A DNA stretch of 33,832 bases from Akkermansiaceae bacterium (lineage in GTDB: Bacteria > Verrucomicrobiota > Verrucomicrobiia > Verrucomicrobiales > Akkermansiaceae): the NCBI GenBank assembly GCA_013001695.1, contig JABDMC010000075.1, forward strand, positions 1 through 33,832, written 5' to 3'. The notes under the pieces are model-generated. The model ran no database searches and was not told the origin of the DNA. It saw nothing but the letters and a program-made list of their open reading frames with translations. A program made the translations under genes and the position numbers. Positions 1 through 8,934 of the stretch are shown piece by piece; the stretch's first letter is position 1, and each line of letters begins with the position of its first letter.

Positions 1-73
1 GGGGAGGGGGGGGTGGAAAAGTTCTCCGGAGTGGGCGGGGCTCTTGTCCTTGTTTGGGGTTGGGAGGGTGGGC

Positions 74-1792
74 ATGCTCGCGGCAGATCAACCGGATCTG
101 AAATCTATGACGGCATCCCGGCGCTTGTTCCATTTCCCGTGGCTGGTGGTCTCCCTGTTGTTGGCCTCGATGGGCGCGGGGGGAGCGAGTGAGATCGACG
201 AGGCGATCGACGCCTGGATGGAGCCGATCGCGGATCACCTCGAAGGGCTGGTGTTCGTGTCGGTGCCGGTGGGGGGGGATGTCTCGCTGCCGATCGTGCT
301 GGCGGTTCTCGGGGGGACGGCGATCTTCCTGACGCTCTTTTTCGGGTTCATCAACCTGCGGGCGTTCGGGGTGGCGATCCGGACGGCACGGGGGAAGTAC
401 ACGGACCCGGACGCGCCGGGGCAGATCTCCCACTTCCAGGCGCTGACGACGGCCCTGTCGGCGACGGTGGGGCTGGGGAACATCGCGGGGGTGGCGGTGG
501 CGGTGGGCATGGGGGGGCCGGGCGCGACGTTCTGGATGATCCTGATGGGGCTCTGCGGGATGACGACGAAGTTCTGCGAGTGCACCCTCGGGGTGAAGTA
601 CCGGGTGATCGACGAGAAGGGGAAGGCGCACGGGGGAGGGATGTACTACCTGGCCCGGGGTCTGGCGGAGCGGGGCCTGGGTCCCTTCGGGTCCTTCCTG
701 GGGATCTTTTTCGCCCTGATGTGCATCGGGGGCACGCTGGGCGCGGGGAACATGTTCCAGGTGAACCAGGCCTACTCGCAGTTCTCGGGCACCTTCGGTG
801 TCTTCCAGGAGCACCCGTCGATCTTCGGGATCATCCTGGCGGTCCTCGTGGGGCTGGTGATCATCGGGGGGATCGTCTCGATCGCGCGGGTGACCTCCTT
901 CCTGGTCCCGATCATGTGCGGCATCTACGTGCTGGCGGCCCTCGTGATCATCTTCACGAATCTCGACAAGGTTCCGGATGCCTTCGGGCAGATCATCTCG
1001 GGGGCGTTCTCGCCGGAGGCGGTCGGCGGAGGGCTGGTGGGAGTCCTGATCCAGGGGATCAAGCGGGCGGCCTTCTCGAACGAGGCCGGGGTGGGCTCGG
1101 CGCCGATCGCGCACTCCGCGGTGAAGACCGACCGGCCGGCCAGCGAGGGCCTCGTGGCCTTGCTCGAGCCCTTCACCGACACGGTGGTGGTGTGCACCAT
1201 GACGGCCCTGGTGCTGGTGATCACCGGGACGTGGAAGGTCGACGGGGTGGTGGAGGCCGAAGAACTCTCGCTGCGGGCCGCACCGAAGGTGGAGGCCGTG
1301 GAGACGGGGACCGTGGCGAAGGGGGATGAACTGCGTCTCCTGGACAAGAAGGACGGATGGGGCCAGGTCTGGCAAAAGGATGCCGACCCGGTGTGGATCA
1401 ACCTGGAAGGGGTGCGGACCATCGAGGGGATCGAGAAGACCTCGGCCGGGTTCGGCCAGAGGATCGGGTGGTTCCCGAAGCTGCTGGCGATCGCGGTGCT
1501 GCTGTTTGCGTTCTCGACGATGATTTCCTGGTCGTACTACGGGGAGCAGGCGGTGATTTTCCTGTTCGGGAAGCGGATTCCGGCGGTGGTCCTGGTCTAC
1601 AAGGTCATTTTCTGCCTGTTCGTGATCGTGGGCGTGTCGGCCTCCCTGGGGAACGTGATCCGGGTTTCGGACGCGATGATCTTCGCGATGGTGCTGCCGA
1701 ACATGATCGGGCTCTACATTCTTCTGCCGGTGGTGCGGAAGGAGTTGAATTCCTACATGGAGCATGTTCGTTCCGTGGATGGGAAGAAGTAA
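74..1792 (+). CDS. AGCS family sodium:alanine/glycine symporter with an inserted SH3b-like segment
   Basis: Protein has AGCS signatures (TALSATVGLGNIAGVAVAVGMGGPGATFW, FSNEAGVGSAPIAHSA, FAFSTMISWSYYGE). ATG at 74 is preceded by GGGAGGG at SD spacing; the ORF track start at 44 is a TTG. Confidence 0.93.
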   Translation: MLAADQPDLKSMTASRRLFHFPWLVVSLLLASMGAGGASEIDEAIDAWMEPIADHLEGLVFVSVPVGGDVSLPIVLAVLGGTAIFLTLFFGFINLRAFGVAIRTARGKYTDPDAPGQISHFQALTTALSATVGLGNIAGVAVAVGMGGPGATFWMILMGLCGMTTKFCECTLGVKYRVIDEKGKAHGGGMYYLARGLAERGLGPFGSFLGIFFALMCIGGTLGAGNMFQVNQAYSQFSGTFGVFQEHPSIFGIILAVLVGLVIIGGIVSIARVTSFLVPIMCGIYVLAALVIIFTNLDKVPDAFGQIISGAFSPEAVGGGLVGVLIQGIKRAAFSNEAGVGSAPIAHSAVKTDRPASEGLVALLEPFTDTVVVCTMTALVLVITGTWKVDGVVEAEELSLRAAPKVEAVETGTVAKGDELRLLDKKDGWGQVWQKDADPVWINLEGVRTIEGIEKTSAGFGQRIGWFPKLLAIAVLLFAFSTMISWSYYGEQAVIFLFGKRIPAVVLVYKVIFCLFVIVGVSASLGNVIRVSDAMIFAMVLPNMIGLYILLPVVRKELNSYMEHVRSVDGKK

Positions 1793-1801
1793 CAGGGAGG
1801 A

Positions 1802-3820
1802 ATGGCGCGGGAGTACACGTTGAAGCGCCGGGCCTCGTCCGGCGGGTCGGGGATCGATTTTGAGGCGGAGCTGAACGAGCAGCAGTACGCGGCGGTGTCG
1901 TCGCCGCCCGGGGCGGCCCTCGTGATCGCGGGGGCGGGGTCGGGGAAGACGCGGACCCTGACCTACCGGGTGGCCTACCTCCTCGACCATGGGGTCGAGC
2001 CGCGCAACATCCTGCTGCTGACCTTCACCAACAAGGCCTCGCGGGAGATGCTGGACCGGGTGCGCAGCCTTGTGCCGCGGGACATCAGCGACATGTGGGG
2101 CGGGACCTTCCACTCGGTGGGGAACCGCATCCTGCGGAGGCACTCCGAGGAACTCGGGTTCACGCGGTCGTTCTCGATCATGGACCGGGACGACCAGAAA
2201 TCGCTGATGGCGACGGTGGTGGCGGAGTGCGAGATCGACACGCGCGAGAAGCGTTTTCCGAAGCCGGATGTCCTGGCGACGATGTTCAGCCTGATGCGGA
2301 ACACCGGGGAGACGCTCACGGAGGTCCTGCGGTGGCGCTATCCGTACTTCGAGGAGTGGCAGGAGGAGATCGCGCGGGTGGAGAAGCGCTACGGGGCGAA
2401 GAAGAAGCAGATCAACTCGATGGATTTCGACGACCTGCTGCTCCTGACCCTGGAGCTGCTGCAGGGCAACGAGGAGCTGCGGCGGCTCTACCAGAAGCGG
2501 TTCCAGTTCGTGCTGGTGGACGAATACCAGGACACCAACCACGTGCAGAGCGAGCTGGTCGACCTGCTGATCGGCGAGCACCAGAGTCTCATGGTGGTGG
2601 GGGACGACGCGCAGTCGATCTACTCGTGGCGGGGGGCGGACATGGAGAACATCCTTGGATTTCCGAAGCGCTACCCGGGAGCGACGGTCTACCGGATCGA
2701 AACGAACTACCGGAGTGTCCCGGAGATCCTGACGCTGTCCAATGCGGCGATCCGGGCGAACCGGAAGCGCTTCGAGAAGGAACTGCAGGCGGCGCGGGAC
2801 GGCGGAGCGATGCGGCCGGCCCTCGTGCCGGTGGAGGATCCGAGCAGCCAGGCCCAGTTCGTGGCGCAGCGGCTCCTGGAACTGCGCGACGAGGGGATGG
2901 ACCTCGAGGAGATGGCGGTGCTGTACCGGGCGCATCACCAGAGCCTGGAACTGCAGATGGAGCTCACCAGCCGGGGGATTCCCTTCCAGATCACGAGCGG
3001 CCTGCGGTTCTTCGAGCAGGCGCACATCAAGGACATCGGGGCCTTCCTGCGTTTCGTGACGAACCGCCGGGACGAGGTGAGTTTCAAGCGCATGGCGATG
3101 TTGCTGCCGGGGATCGGGGCGAAGGGCGCCGAGAAGCTGTGGGCCGGCTGGATGCAGTCGGGGTGGATGGAGCGCGAGGAGTTCCCGGACGACATCGGGG
3201 CGGTGCTCATGGGGCTGCCGGCGCCGAAGAAGGCCGCCACGCACTGGGAACAGCTGGCGCACACCGTCGCCGAACTGGTGGTCGACGGGAAGTTCGCCCG
3301 TCCCTCCGACATGATCTTCAGCGTCCTGGAGGGGCTCTACCGCGATTACCTGCAGGCCGCCTTCGACAACGCCGAGAACCGCGAGCAGGACATCGAGCAA
3401 CTGATGTCCTACGGGGAGCGCTTCGACGACGTCCTCGATTTCCTGGCGCAGCTGTCGCTGATGTCGGCGGTGGACGGTGATCCCACCGGGAACCAGTCGG
3501 AGCGGGATCCGGAGCACGTCACGCTCTCGTCGGTGCACCAGGCGAAGGGCCTCGAGTGGAAGGCGGTCTTCGTGATCTGGCTGACGGACGGCATGTTCCC
3601 GAACGGGCGCATCCTGGACGCCGACGACGAGGACATGCTCGAGGAGGAACGGCGGCTGTTTTACGTGGCGATCACGCGCGCCAAGGACGAGCTCTACCTG
3701 ACCTACCCGCAGATCAACCCGAAGAGCTACACCGGGGACGTCATCCAGCGGCCGTCGCGGTTCCTCGATGATTGCCCGGCGGAGCTTCTCGAGGAGTGGC
3801 AGGTGGGATCGGCGTGGTGA
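1802..3820 (+). CDS. UvrD/PcrA/Rep-family ATP-dependent DNA helicase
   Basis: Walker A AGAGSGKTRTLTYR, motif II VDEYQDTN, GDDAQSIYSWRGAD, motif IV-VI including VTLSSVHQAKGLEW and RRLFYVAITRAKDELYL. Confidence 0.95.
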   Translation: MAREYTLKRRASSGGSGIDFEAELNEQQYAAVSSPPGAALVIAGAGSGKTRTLTYRVAYLLDHGVEPRNILLLTFTNKASREMLDRVRSLVPRDISDMWGGTFHSVGNRILRRHSEELGFTRSFSIMDRDDQKSLMATVVAECEIDTREKRFPKPDVLATMFSLMRNTGETLTEVLRWRYPYFEEWQEEIARVEKRYGAKKKQINSMDFDDLLLLTLELLQGNEELRRLYQKRFQFVLVDEYQDTNHVQSELVDLLIGEHQSLMVVGDDAQSIYSWRGADMENILGFPKRYPGATVYRIETNYRSVPEILTLSNAAIRANRKRFEKELQAARDGGAMRPALVPVEDPSSQAQFVAQRLLELRDEGMDLEEMAVLYRAHHQSLELQMELTSRGIPFQITSGLRFFEQAHIKDIGAFLRFVTNRRDEVSFKRMAMLLPGIGAKGAEKLWAGWMQSGWMEREEFPDDIGAVLMGLPAPKKAATHWEQLAHTVAELVVDGKFARPSDMIFSVLEGLYRDYLQAAFDNAENREQDIEQLMSYGERFDDVLDFLAQLSLMSAVDGDPTGNQSERDPEHVTLSSVHQAKGLEWKAVFVIWLTDGMFPNGRILDADDEDMLEEERRLFYVAITRAKDELYLTYPQINPKSYTGDVIQRPSRFLDDCPAELLEEWQVGSAW

Positions 3821-3823
3821 GGC

Positions 3824-5578
3824 CTACTGGCCGACCTTGAGGAAGGCGCGGGTCTCCACGACGTCCTCGCGGTAGGGATCGGCATTCCGCCACGCCAGCC
3901 CGCACTGGTGGTAGTGGTGGTGCACCCGGGCGGAGGCCGCCTCGGTCGTGATGCCCCGGGCGCGGAGCAGGCGGGCGAGCTCGAAGTGGGCGAACCCGTT
4001 GCCCTTGAGGGTGACGGTGGCGGCCTCGAACCAGCGTTCGGCCTCCGCGAGGTCGCCCTTGCGGAGGAAGAGCCTTCCGAACTGCTCTTCGAGCGGCCAC
4101 GGGGTGTAGGGGGGTTCCATGTAGCCCCCGCGCGCCTGCTCCCGGAGGGCGGAATCGATCCAGACCCGGAGGGTCTCGGGCGGGGCATCGGCGGCCTTGG
4201 TCCAGACGCGCAACTCCGCGAGGAGCATGCGGGTCGTTCCGGCGGCGAGACGCCATGGCGCCAGCTCGGCGCTGGAGGTTCCCCGCGGCTCGCCGCTCAA
4301 GAGACGCTGCGCGGCGGACTCGAGCCTGAAGCGCAGGTCGGCGAGTTCCGCGGCGGGCGTGCCGGCGAGGAGCTGGTGCTTCATCTCGCAGTAGCCCTTG
4401 AGGAAGGTGAGGAAGTGCCGGGCCTCGCAATTGGCGGGGACGGCCCCGGGGTCAAGGGTGGCCGCGGCGGCCTCGTAGGCGTGGAAGCGCATGTGGACCA
4501 TGGCGGGGGCGGAGGCGCCGAGGTAATAGACCTGCCCGGCGCCTGCCGACCAGCGCCGGTCGGCGGGGATCTCGATGTCCGCAAAGGCGGTGGCGACCTC
4601 GAGGGCCTCCTCGTAGCGGCCGGCGTTGGCGGCGGCGAAGGCGAGATAGTGCAGGTTGTGCAGGTTGTTCTGCGAGTCGAAGGGGGGGATCTTCTCCTCC
4701 TGGAGGTAGGTTTCCTCGACCTTGCGGCAGGCGCGAAAGGCGGTGCAGGCCTTCTCGAATTCCCCGGCGAGGAAGTAGATATGCCCGGGCATGTGGACGA
4801 TGTGACCGGAGCCGGGGGCGAGGCTCGGGAGGATATTCGCCGAACGGCGGGCGTGCTCGAAATCGGGGCCGGCCTCGAGCACGTGGACCCGGTAGTGGTG
4901 CAGGCCGACGTGTTTCGGATGCCGGGCAAGGTGGGCTTCGGCGAGGGCGATGGCTTCGCGCGTCCCCGGGTTGGGCTTGCCCTCCGGCGCGTAGCCATCC
5001 CGCAGCCACAAGACAAGGAAAGCCGCGGCATCGGCATCGTCGGGGTGGGCCGCCAGGATGCGGCGCAGGACCGGAACGGCGCTGCTGGTTCCGCCGAGGA
5101 GGATCTGGCGGAGGGTCTCGATGTAGAGTTGCTCGTGCGCGGTGGCCCCCGGCGCGAGGAGCTTGGCCTGCTCGAAAGCCGCGGCGCGCTCGGAATTCGC
5201 CTCGGGGCGGGTCCCGGGGAGGGCCATGCAGACGCCCCAGTAGGCCATGGCGCACTGCGGATCGGCCTCGACGGCCTGGAGGAAGCAGCGGTAGGCCTCG
5301 AACTCCCAGAAGCAATGGAGGAGATTCAGTCCCCGGTCGAACCAGGCCTGGGCTTCCGGTGAGGAGGTGGTGATGGCGAGGTGGCTCGTGCCGACCTTGC
5401 GTCCGGGCTCCGGCGCCGGAAGCTTCTTCAGGTAGGGCGCATACACGCGGTCGAGGCTGCAGCAGCGGCAGTTCGAGGCGGGCTTGGCAGCCACGGGCGC
5501 GGGTTCCCCGGCGGGGACCGGGAGGGGGGCGGCCGAAACCACCAGGAGCAGGGAGAGAAGGGCGCGGCAGGAGGACAT
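3824..5578 (-). CDS. Tetratricopeptide-repeat protein, exported, with conserved His signature (GLHHYRVHVLEAG / GHIVHMPGHIYF)
   Basis: N-terminal signal-like sequence (MSSCRALLSLLLVVSAAPLPVPAGEPAPVAA), TPR-like helical repeats (AYRCFLQAVEADPQCAMAYWGVCMA; GEFEKACTAFRACRK; GRYEEALEVATAFA). Confidence 0.8.
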   Translation of the reverse strand: MSSCRALLSLLLVVSAAPLPVPAGEPAPVAAKPASNCRCCSLDRVYAPYLKKLPAPEPGRKVGTSHLAITTSSPEAQAWFDRGLNLLHCFWEFEAYRCFLQAVEADPQCAMAYWGVCMALPGTRPEANSERAAAFEQAKLLAPGATAHEQLYIETLRQILLGGTSSAVPVLRRILAAHPDDADAAAFLVLWLRDGYAPEGKPNPGTREAIALAEAHLARHPKHVGLHHYRVHVLEAGPDFEHARRSANILPSLAPGSGHIVHMPGHIYFLAGEFEKACTAFRACRKVEETYLQEEKIPPFDSQNNLHNLHYLAFAAANAGRYEEALEVATAFADIEIPADRRWSAGAGQVYYLGASAPAMVHMRFHAYEAAAATLDPGAVPANCEARHFLTFLKGYCEMKHQLLAGTPAAELADLRFRLESAAQRLLSGEPRGTSSAELAPWRLAAGTTRMLLAELRVWTKAADAPPETLRVWIDSALREQARGGYMEPPYTPWPLEEQFGRLFLRKGDLAEAERWFEAATVTLKGNGFAHFELARLLRARGITTEAASARVHHHYHQCGLAWRNADPYREDVVETRAFLKVGQ

Positions 5579-5632
5579 GAACGGAGCAGGCCGGAGTCGG
5601 CCCTGTTAGAATATCAGATCGGGCGGAAAAGA

Positions 5633-5666
5633 GAAAGCCCCGAGTTGCTCGCAACCCGGGGCTTTC
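5633..5666. terminator. Strong hairpin, probable terminator of the PEP-CTERM gene
   Basis: GAAAGCCCCG-A-GTTGC-TC-GCAAC-C-CGGGGCTTTC: perfect 10-bp outer stem plus 5-bp inner stem, lying between the PEP-CTERM stop (5690) and the TPR gene start (5578). Confidence 0.7.
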
Positions 5667-5689
5667 GAAATATCGGGGTCGCAACCGCG

Positions 5690-6463
5690 TTAGCGGCGGC
5701 GGCGCAGGATGAAGGGCAGCAGGCCGAGCAGACCCAGCATGGCCGTGCCGGGCTCCGGAATGCACTTCACGCCGTCGCCGTGAATCCGGATGTTGTCGAG
5801 GCCAATGCGGCCATAGTTGAGGCTCTTGCTCTTCTTCTTTTTCTTCTTCGAGCTGGTGGAGCTTTCGTAGGCCACGAGGCGGAACTCGTACTCGTCCTCC
5901 TCGCCGAAGTTGCTGTCGAGGCCCTGGCCGCCGAGGTCCACGGTGACGTCCTTCCAGGAATCGCCGAAGGTGCCGTTCTCAGATCCCACGAGCTGGCCGT
6001 CGGAATACCACGCCAGTTGGAACGCGTTCACGGAGCCGTCGTAGTTCCTGATATCGAAGTTGAAGCTGGTGAGCTCGCCCATGGCGTCGCCGGTGAAGGT
6101 GACCTTCCAGCTGACGTACTTGTGGGCGTTGAAGTCGGAGCTGAACCGCCCGAAGCAGTGGTAGTCGGGGGTGTGCTCGCTGCCCCATGCGCGGGTCGAC
6201 CAGCAGGTGTTGGTGGTCATCTCGACATCGACGCACTCCTCGAAGTGGTTCTCGTCGTACTCGAAGATCGTCCCGGGTCCATATTTGTGAACATTGGGCG
6301 GCAACCAGTAATCGTTGGCGTCGAGATCCCAATGGGCGACAAGGCTTTGGCCGAAGCCTCCGGCAGTAAAGGCGCCCAGGGCGCCCAGCAACATCAGTGC
6401 TTTTTTCATGGCAGGGGTAAGGGTGTAGGGGTTGGAACTCATGAACGGCGGATAGCCGTGCAT
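5690..6463 (-). CDS. PEP-CTERM sorting-domain protein
   Basis: C-terminus IPEPGTAMLGLLGLLPFILRRRR (PEP motif, TM helix, Arg cluster); N-terminal signal peptide MKKALMLLGALGAFTAGGFGQ. ATG at 6463 has an AGGAG SD six bases upstream; an alternative start is the ATG at 6409. Confidence 0.88.
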   Translation of the reverse strand: MHGYPPFMSSNPYTLTPAMKKALMLLGALGAFTAGGFGQSLVAHWDLDANDYWLPPNVHKYGPGTIFEYDENHFEECVDVEMTTNTCWSTRAWGSEHTPDYHCFGRFSSDFNAHKYVSWKVTFTGDAMGELTSFNFDIRNYDGSVNAFQLAWYSDGQLVGSENGTFGDSWKDVTVDLGGQGLDSNFGEEDEYEFRLVAYESSTSSKKKKKKSKSLNYGRIGLDNIRIHGDGVKCIPEPGTAMLGLLGLLPFILRRRR

Positions 6464-6490
6464 GTCGGACTCCTAAAAATGCTAAAATAT
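6461..6490 (-). repeat. Leader repeat copy 1 (contains SD and start codon of the PEP-CTERM ORF)
   Basis: Plus strand CATGTCGGACTCCTAAAAATGCTAAAATAT, similar to copy 2 at 6644-6670 (CATGTCCTAAACAAATGCTAATATTTA). Confidence 0.5.
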
Positions 6491-6616
6491 CATCTTCGTA
6501 AATAAATGTTACTTATGGATCCCCAAGGTATATTGCCCTCTTAAAAGATTAAGAAACCTAATAGTTTGGTGTGGAAAACCAATAGGGGGTCAGCCCGGCC
6601 TTGGGGGCAAAGAAAA

Positions 6617-6636
6617 GGCCCCGCTACCACGGGGCC
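6617..6636 (-). terminator. Intrinsic terminator-like hairpin (minus strand), downstream of cstA and upstream of the PEP-CTERM gene
   Basis: Minus strand reads GGCCCCG-TGGTAG-CGGGGCC followed by TTTTCTTT. Confidence 0.6.
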
Positions 6637-6643
6637 GAGAGGG

Positions 6644-6670
6644 CATGTCCTAAACAAATGCTAATATTTA
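6644..6670 (-). repeat. Leader repeat copy 2
   Basis: Plus strand CATGTCCTAAACAAATGCTAATATTTA; shares CATGTC...CTAAA..AATGCTAA.AT with copy 1. Confidence 0.5.
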
Positions 6671-6854
6671 GGAACAGCTTTACGTCTATCTTTCTTTATA
6701 TTCGGAGTTATGTAATCATCGCGAAACCAGCTAAGACGATTGGGCTTTTACAATATGCAAACTATTCGCTTCTCTTAAGCAATGTGCGCAATTTGGGAAC
6801 AACTTGCGGCCCGGAGCGGGGGGAGGAAGTGCTGGGAAGAGGGGGAGCAGCGGG

Positions 6855-8822
6855 CTAGCAGGAGCGCCCGCCCTCGGGGAGGGGCGGGGCGGGGGGGTCG
6901 AGGTCCTCGAGGACCCCGCGGGCCCGGGGCCAGGCGGCGAGGGCCTCCACCACGATCCAGATTTCGAGGGCGATCGTGATGGCGCCGATGGCGACGAGGA
7001 GCCAGTTTCCGGCCTGGACGAAGTCCCAGAGCTTGATGCTCATGGCCACGCCGGGGAGGAGGAGCATGAATCCGGCGGGGGGGATGACGAACCAGACCGG
7101 CAGGTTCCGGCGCCAGAGCCAGAAGGCGATGACGAGGAAGGCGAGGCCGGCGAGGAGTTGATTGGTGGCGCCGAAGAGGGGCCAGAGGATGAGCCCGCCC
7201 TTGCCGGCGGATTGGAGGGACCAGGCCGCGCCGGGATTGGGGAGGGCGGCGATGAAGCCCGCGACGATGATGGCGAAGATGGTGGCCCCGTGCTTGTTGG
7301 TGAGCCAGACGAGGGGGTTGAATGGATGCCGGCGGCCGTCCGCGGCGGCCCCGGTGCGCCGGTCGACGCCGGACCGGGCGTCATCGAAATCGTGGGCTTC
7401 GGCGGCGAGGGCGGACGGGGAGACACGGGGGGCGAAGGTCGAGGCGAGCTCCTGGACGACGTAGCGCTGCAGGCGGCAGGCGGTGTCGAGGGTGGTGGCG
7501 GCGAAGGACGCCACGAAGACGCCCATGAGCGCGACCGAGAAGCCGGCCGGGAGCCCGAGGGCCTTGAGGAAGTTGGCGGATCCGTCGACGAAGGCCCCCA
7601 CCTTGGCGCCCAGTCCCTGGGCCGTCATCCAGCTTTCGTAGCGGGAAAGGTAGGCCTCGCTGCCCACCAGGAGGGTCGAACCCCCGTCGGCGCCGAGGGC
7701 CTTGACGCCGAGGCCGAGGCCCGCCACGCAGGCCAGGATGACGAGGGTGGCGAGGAAGCCCTCGGTCAGCATCGACCCGTAGCCGACGAAACGGGCGTCG
7801 GTTTCGCACCGGATTTGCTTGGAGGAGGTTCCGGAGGAGACCAGGCAGTGGAATCCGGAGATCGCGCCGCAGGCAATGGTGATGAAGAGGAAGGGGAAGA
7901 ACAGGGGGGCGCCCTCCGGGGAGAAATTGACGGCCGGCGCGACAATCTCGAGGGACTGCGGGCCGGCGCCCTGGTCGAGCCCGGCGAAGGCCGCCACCAC
8001 CAATCCGGCGACGATCAGCGCCAGGGCGGAGAGCAGCTGCAGGGAGTTGATGTAGTCGCGCGGCTGGAGGAGGGTCCACACCGGGAGGACGGAGGCGAAG
8101 TAGGAATAGACGAGGAGGATGGCGACCCAGCCGATGATGGGGATGCCGTCGCCGCCCACCCCGGCCTGCCCGCCGAGGGCCTGGTTGAAGGCGCCCAGGA
8201 CCCCGGCATCCCCGAAGGCGATGGTGAGGTACATCAGCCCGAGGGTGAGGATGGAGGGGATGAGGAGGTTCACCCCGCGACGGTGGAGGTAGATCCCGAT
8301 GAGAATCGCGAGCGGAATCTGGACGATACAGGGGAAGATCGACTGCGGGTAGAGGTCCCACACGGCGGCGATGACGAGGCCGAAAATCGCCAGCACGATG
8401 GTGAGGGCGAGGAAGAGGATGGCGAGGAAGAGGAGGCGGGCGCGCTTCGAGAGGACCCGCCCGGCGATGTCGCCGACCGTCTGGCCGCGGTTGCGCATGG
8501 AGACCACCAGCGCCCCGAAGTCGTGCACGGCGCCGATGAAGATGGACCCGAGGAGGACCCACAGGAGGGCCGGGACCCACCCCCAGATGACGGCGAGGGC
8601 CGGCCCGACGATCGGCCCGGTCCCCGCGATGGACGTGAAGTGGTGGCCGAAGATGACGGACTTGGAGGTGGGCACGTAGTCGCTGCCATCCTCCAGCTCG
8701 ATGGAGGGCACCGTGGCCTCCGGATCGAGCCGGAAGATCTTGCGGGCCAGCCAGCGCCCGTAGGTGTGGTAGGCGACGAGATAGAGGACGAGGGCGCCGA
8801 GGGCGATGGCGAGGGTAGCCAT
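6855..8822 (-). CDS. cstA: Carbon starvation protein CstA family transporter
   Basis: Typical CstA N-terminus (YHTYGRWLARKIFRLDPEATVPS.ELEDGSDYVPTSKSVIFGHHFTSIAGTGPIVGPALAVIWGWVPALLWVLLGSIFIGAVHDFG) and many TM helices. Confidence 0.95.
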   Translation of the reverse strand: MATLAIALGALVLYLVAYHTYGRWLARKIFRLDPEATVPSIELEDGSDYVPTSKSVIFGHHFTSIAGTGPIVGPALAVIWGWVPALLWVLLGSIFIGAVHDFGALVVSMRNRGQTVGDIAGRVLSKRARLLFLAILFLALTIVLAIFGLVIAAVWDLYPQSIFPCIVQIPLAILIGIYLHRRGVNLLIPSILTLGLMYLTIAFGDAGVLGAFNQALGGQAGVGGDGIPIIGWVAILLVYSYFASVLPVWTLLQPRDYINSLQLLSALALIVAGLVVAAFAGLDQGAGPQSLEIVAPAVNFSPEGAPLFFPFLFITIACGAISGFHCLVSSGTSSKQIRCETDARFVGYGSMLTEGFLATLVILACVAGLGLGVKALGADGGSTLLVGSEAYLSRYESWMTAQGLGAKVGAFVDGSANFLKALGLPAGFSVALMGVFVASFAATTLDTACRLQRYVVQELASTFAPRVSPSALAAEAHDFDDARSGVDRRTGAAADGRRHPFNPLVWLTNKHGATIFAIIVAGFIAALPNPGAAWSLQSAGKGGLILWPLFGATNQLLAGLAFLVIAFWLWRRNLPVWFVIPPAGFMLLLPGVAMSIKLWDFVQAGNWLLVAIGAITIALEIWIVVEALAAWPRARGVLEDLDPPAPPLPEGGRSC

Positions 8823-8934
8823 GGGATGTCACGGCCGGTTCGAGCCGGCCAGGTCAGGATAGTGGCGATGCCCCCCGCCGGCGCAACGGAATAGTGCCCC
8901 GAACTGCGCTTCGGCGGCGGTCCGCGCGGTCGGC

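Noticed and set aside
1-60. G-rich tracts at window start (possible G-quadruplex upstream of the AGCS gene)
   Set aside because: Runs of G are frequent in this GC-rich DNA and cannot be judged without genome background.
3821-3823. Only 3 bp between convergent helicase and TPR stop codons
   Set aside because: Tight convergent spacing is common in compact genomes; no extra structure seen.
6601-6858. 85-aa ORF in the AT-rich island (MGAKKRPRYHGAERACPKQMLIF...)
   Set aside because: Runs through a terminator hairpin and into the cstA 3' end; no SD or motif.
6804-8894. 696-aa plus-strand ORF opposite cstA
   Set aside because: Highly acidic low-complexity shadow frame of a clear CstA gene.
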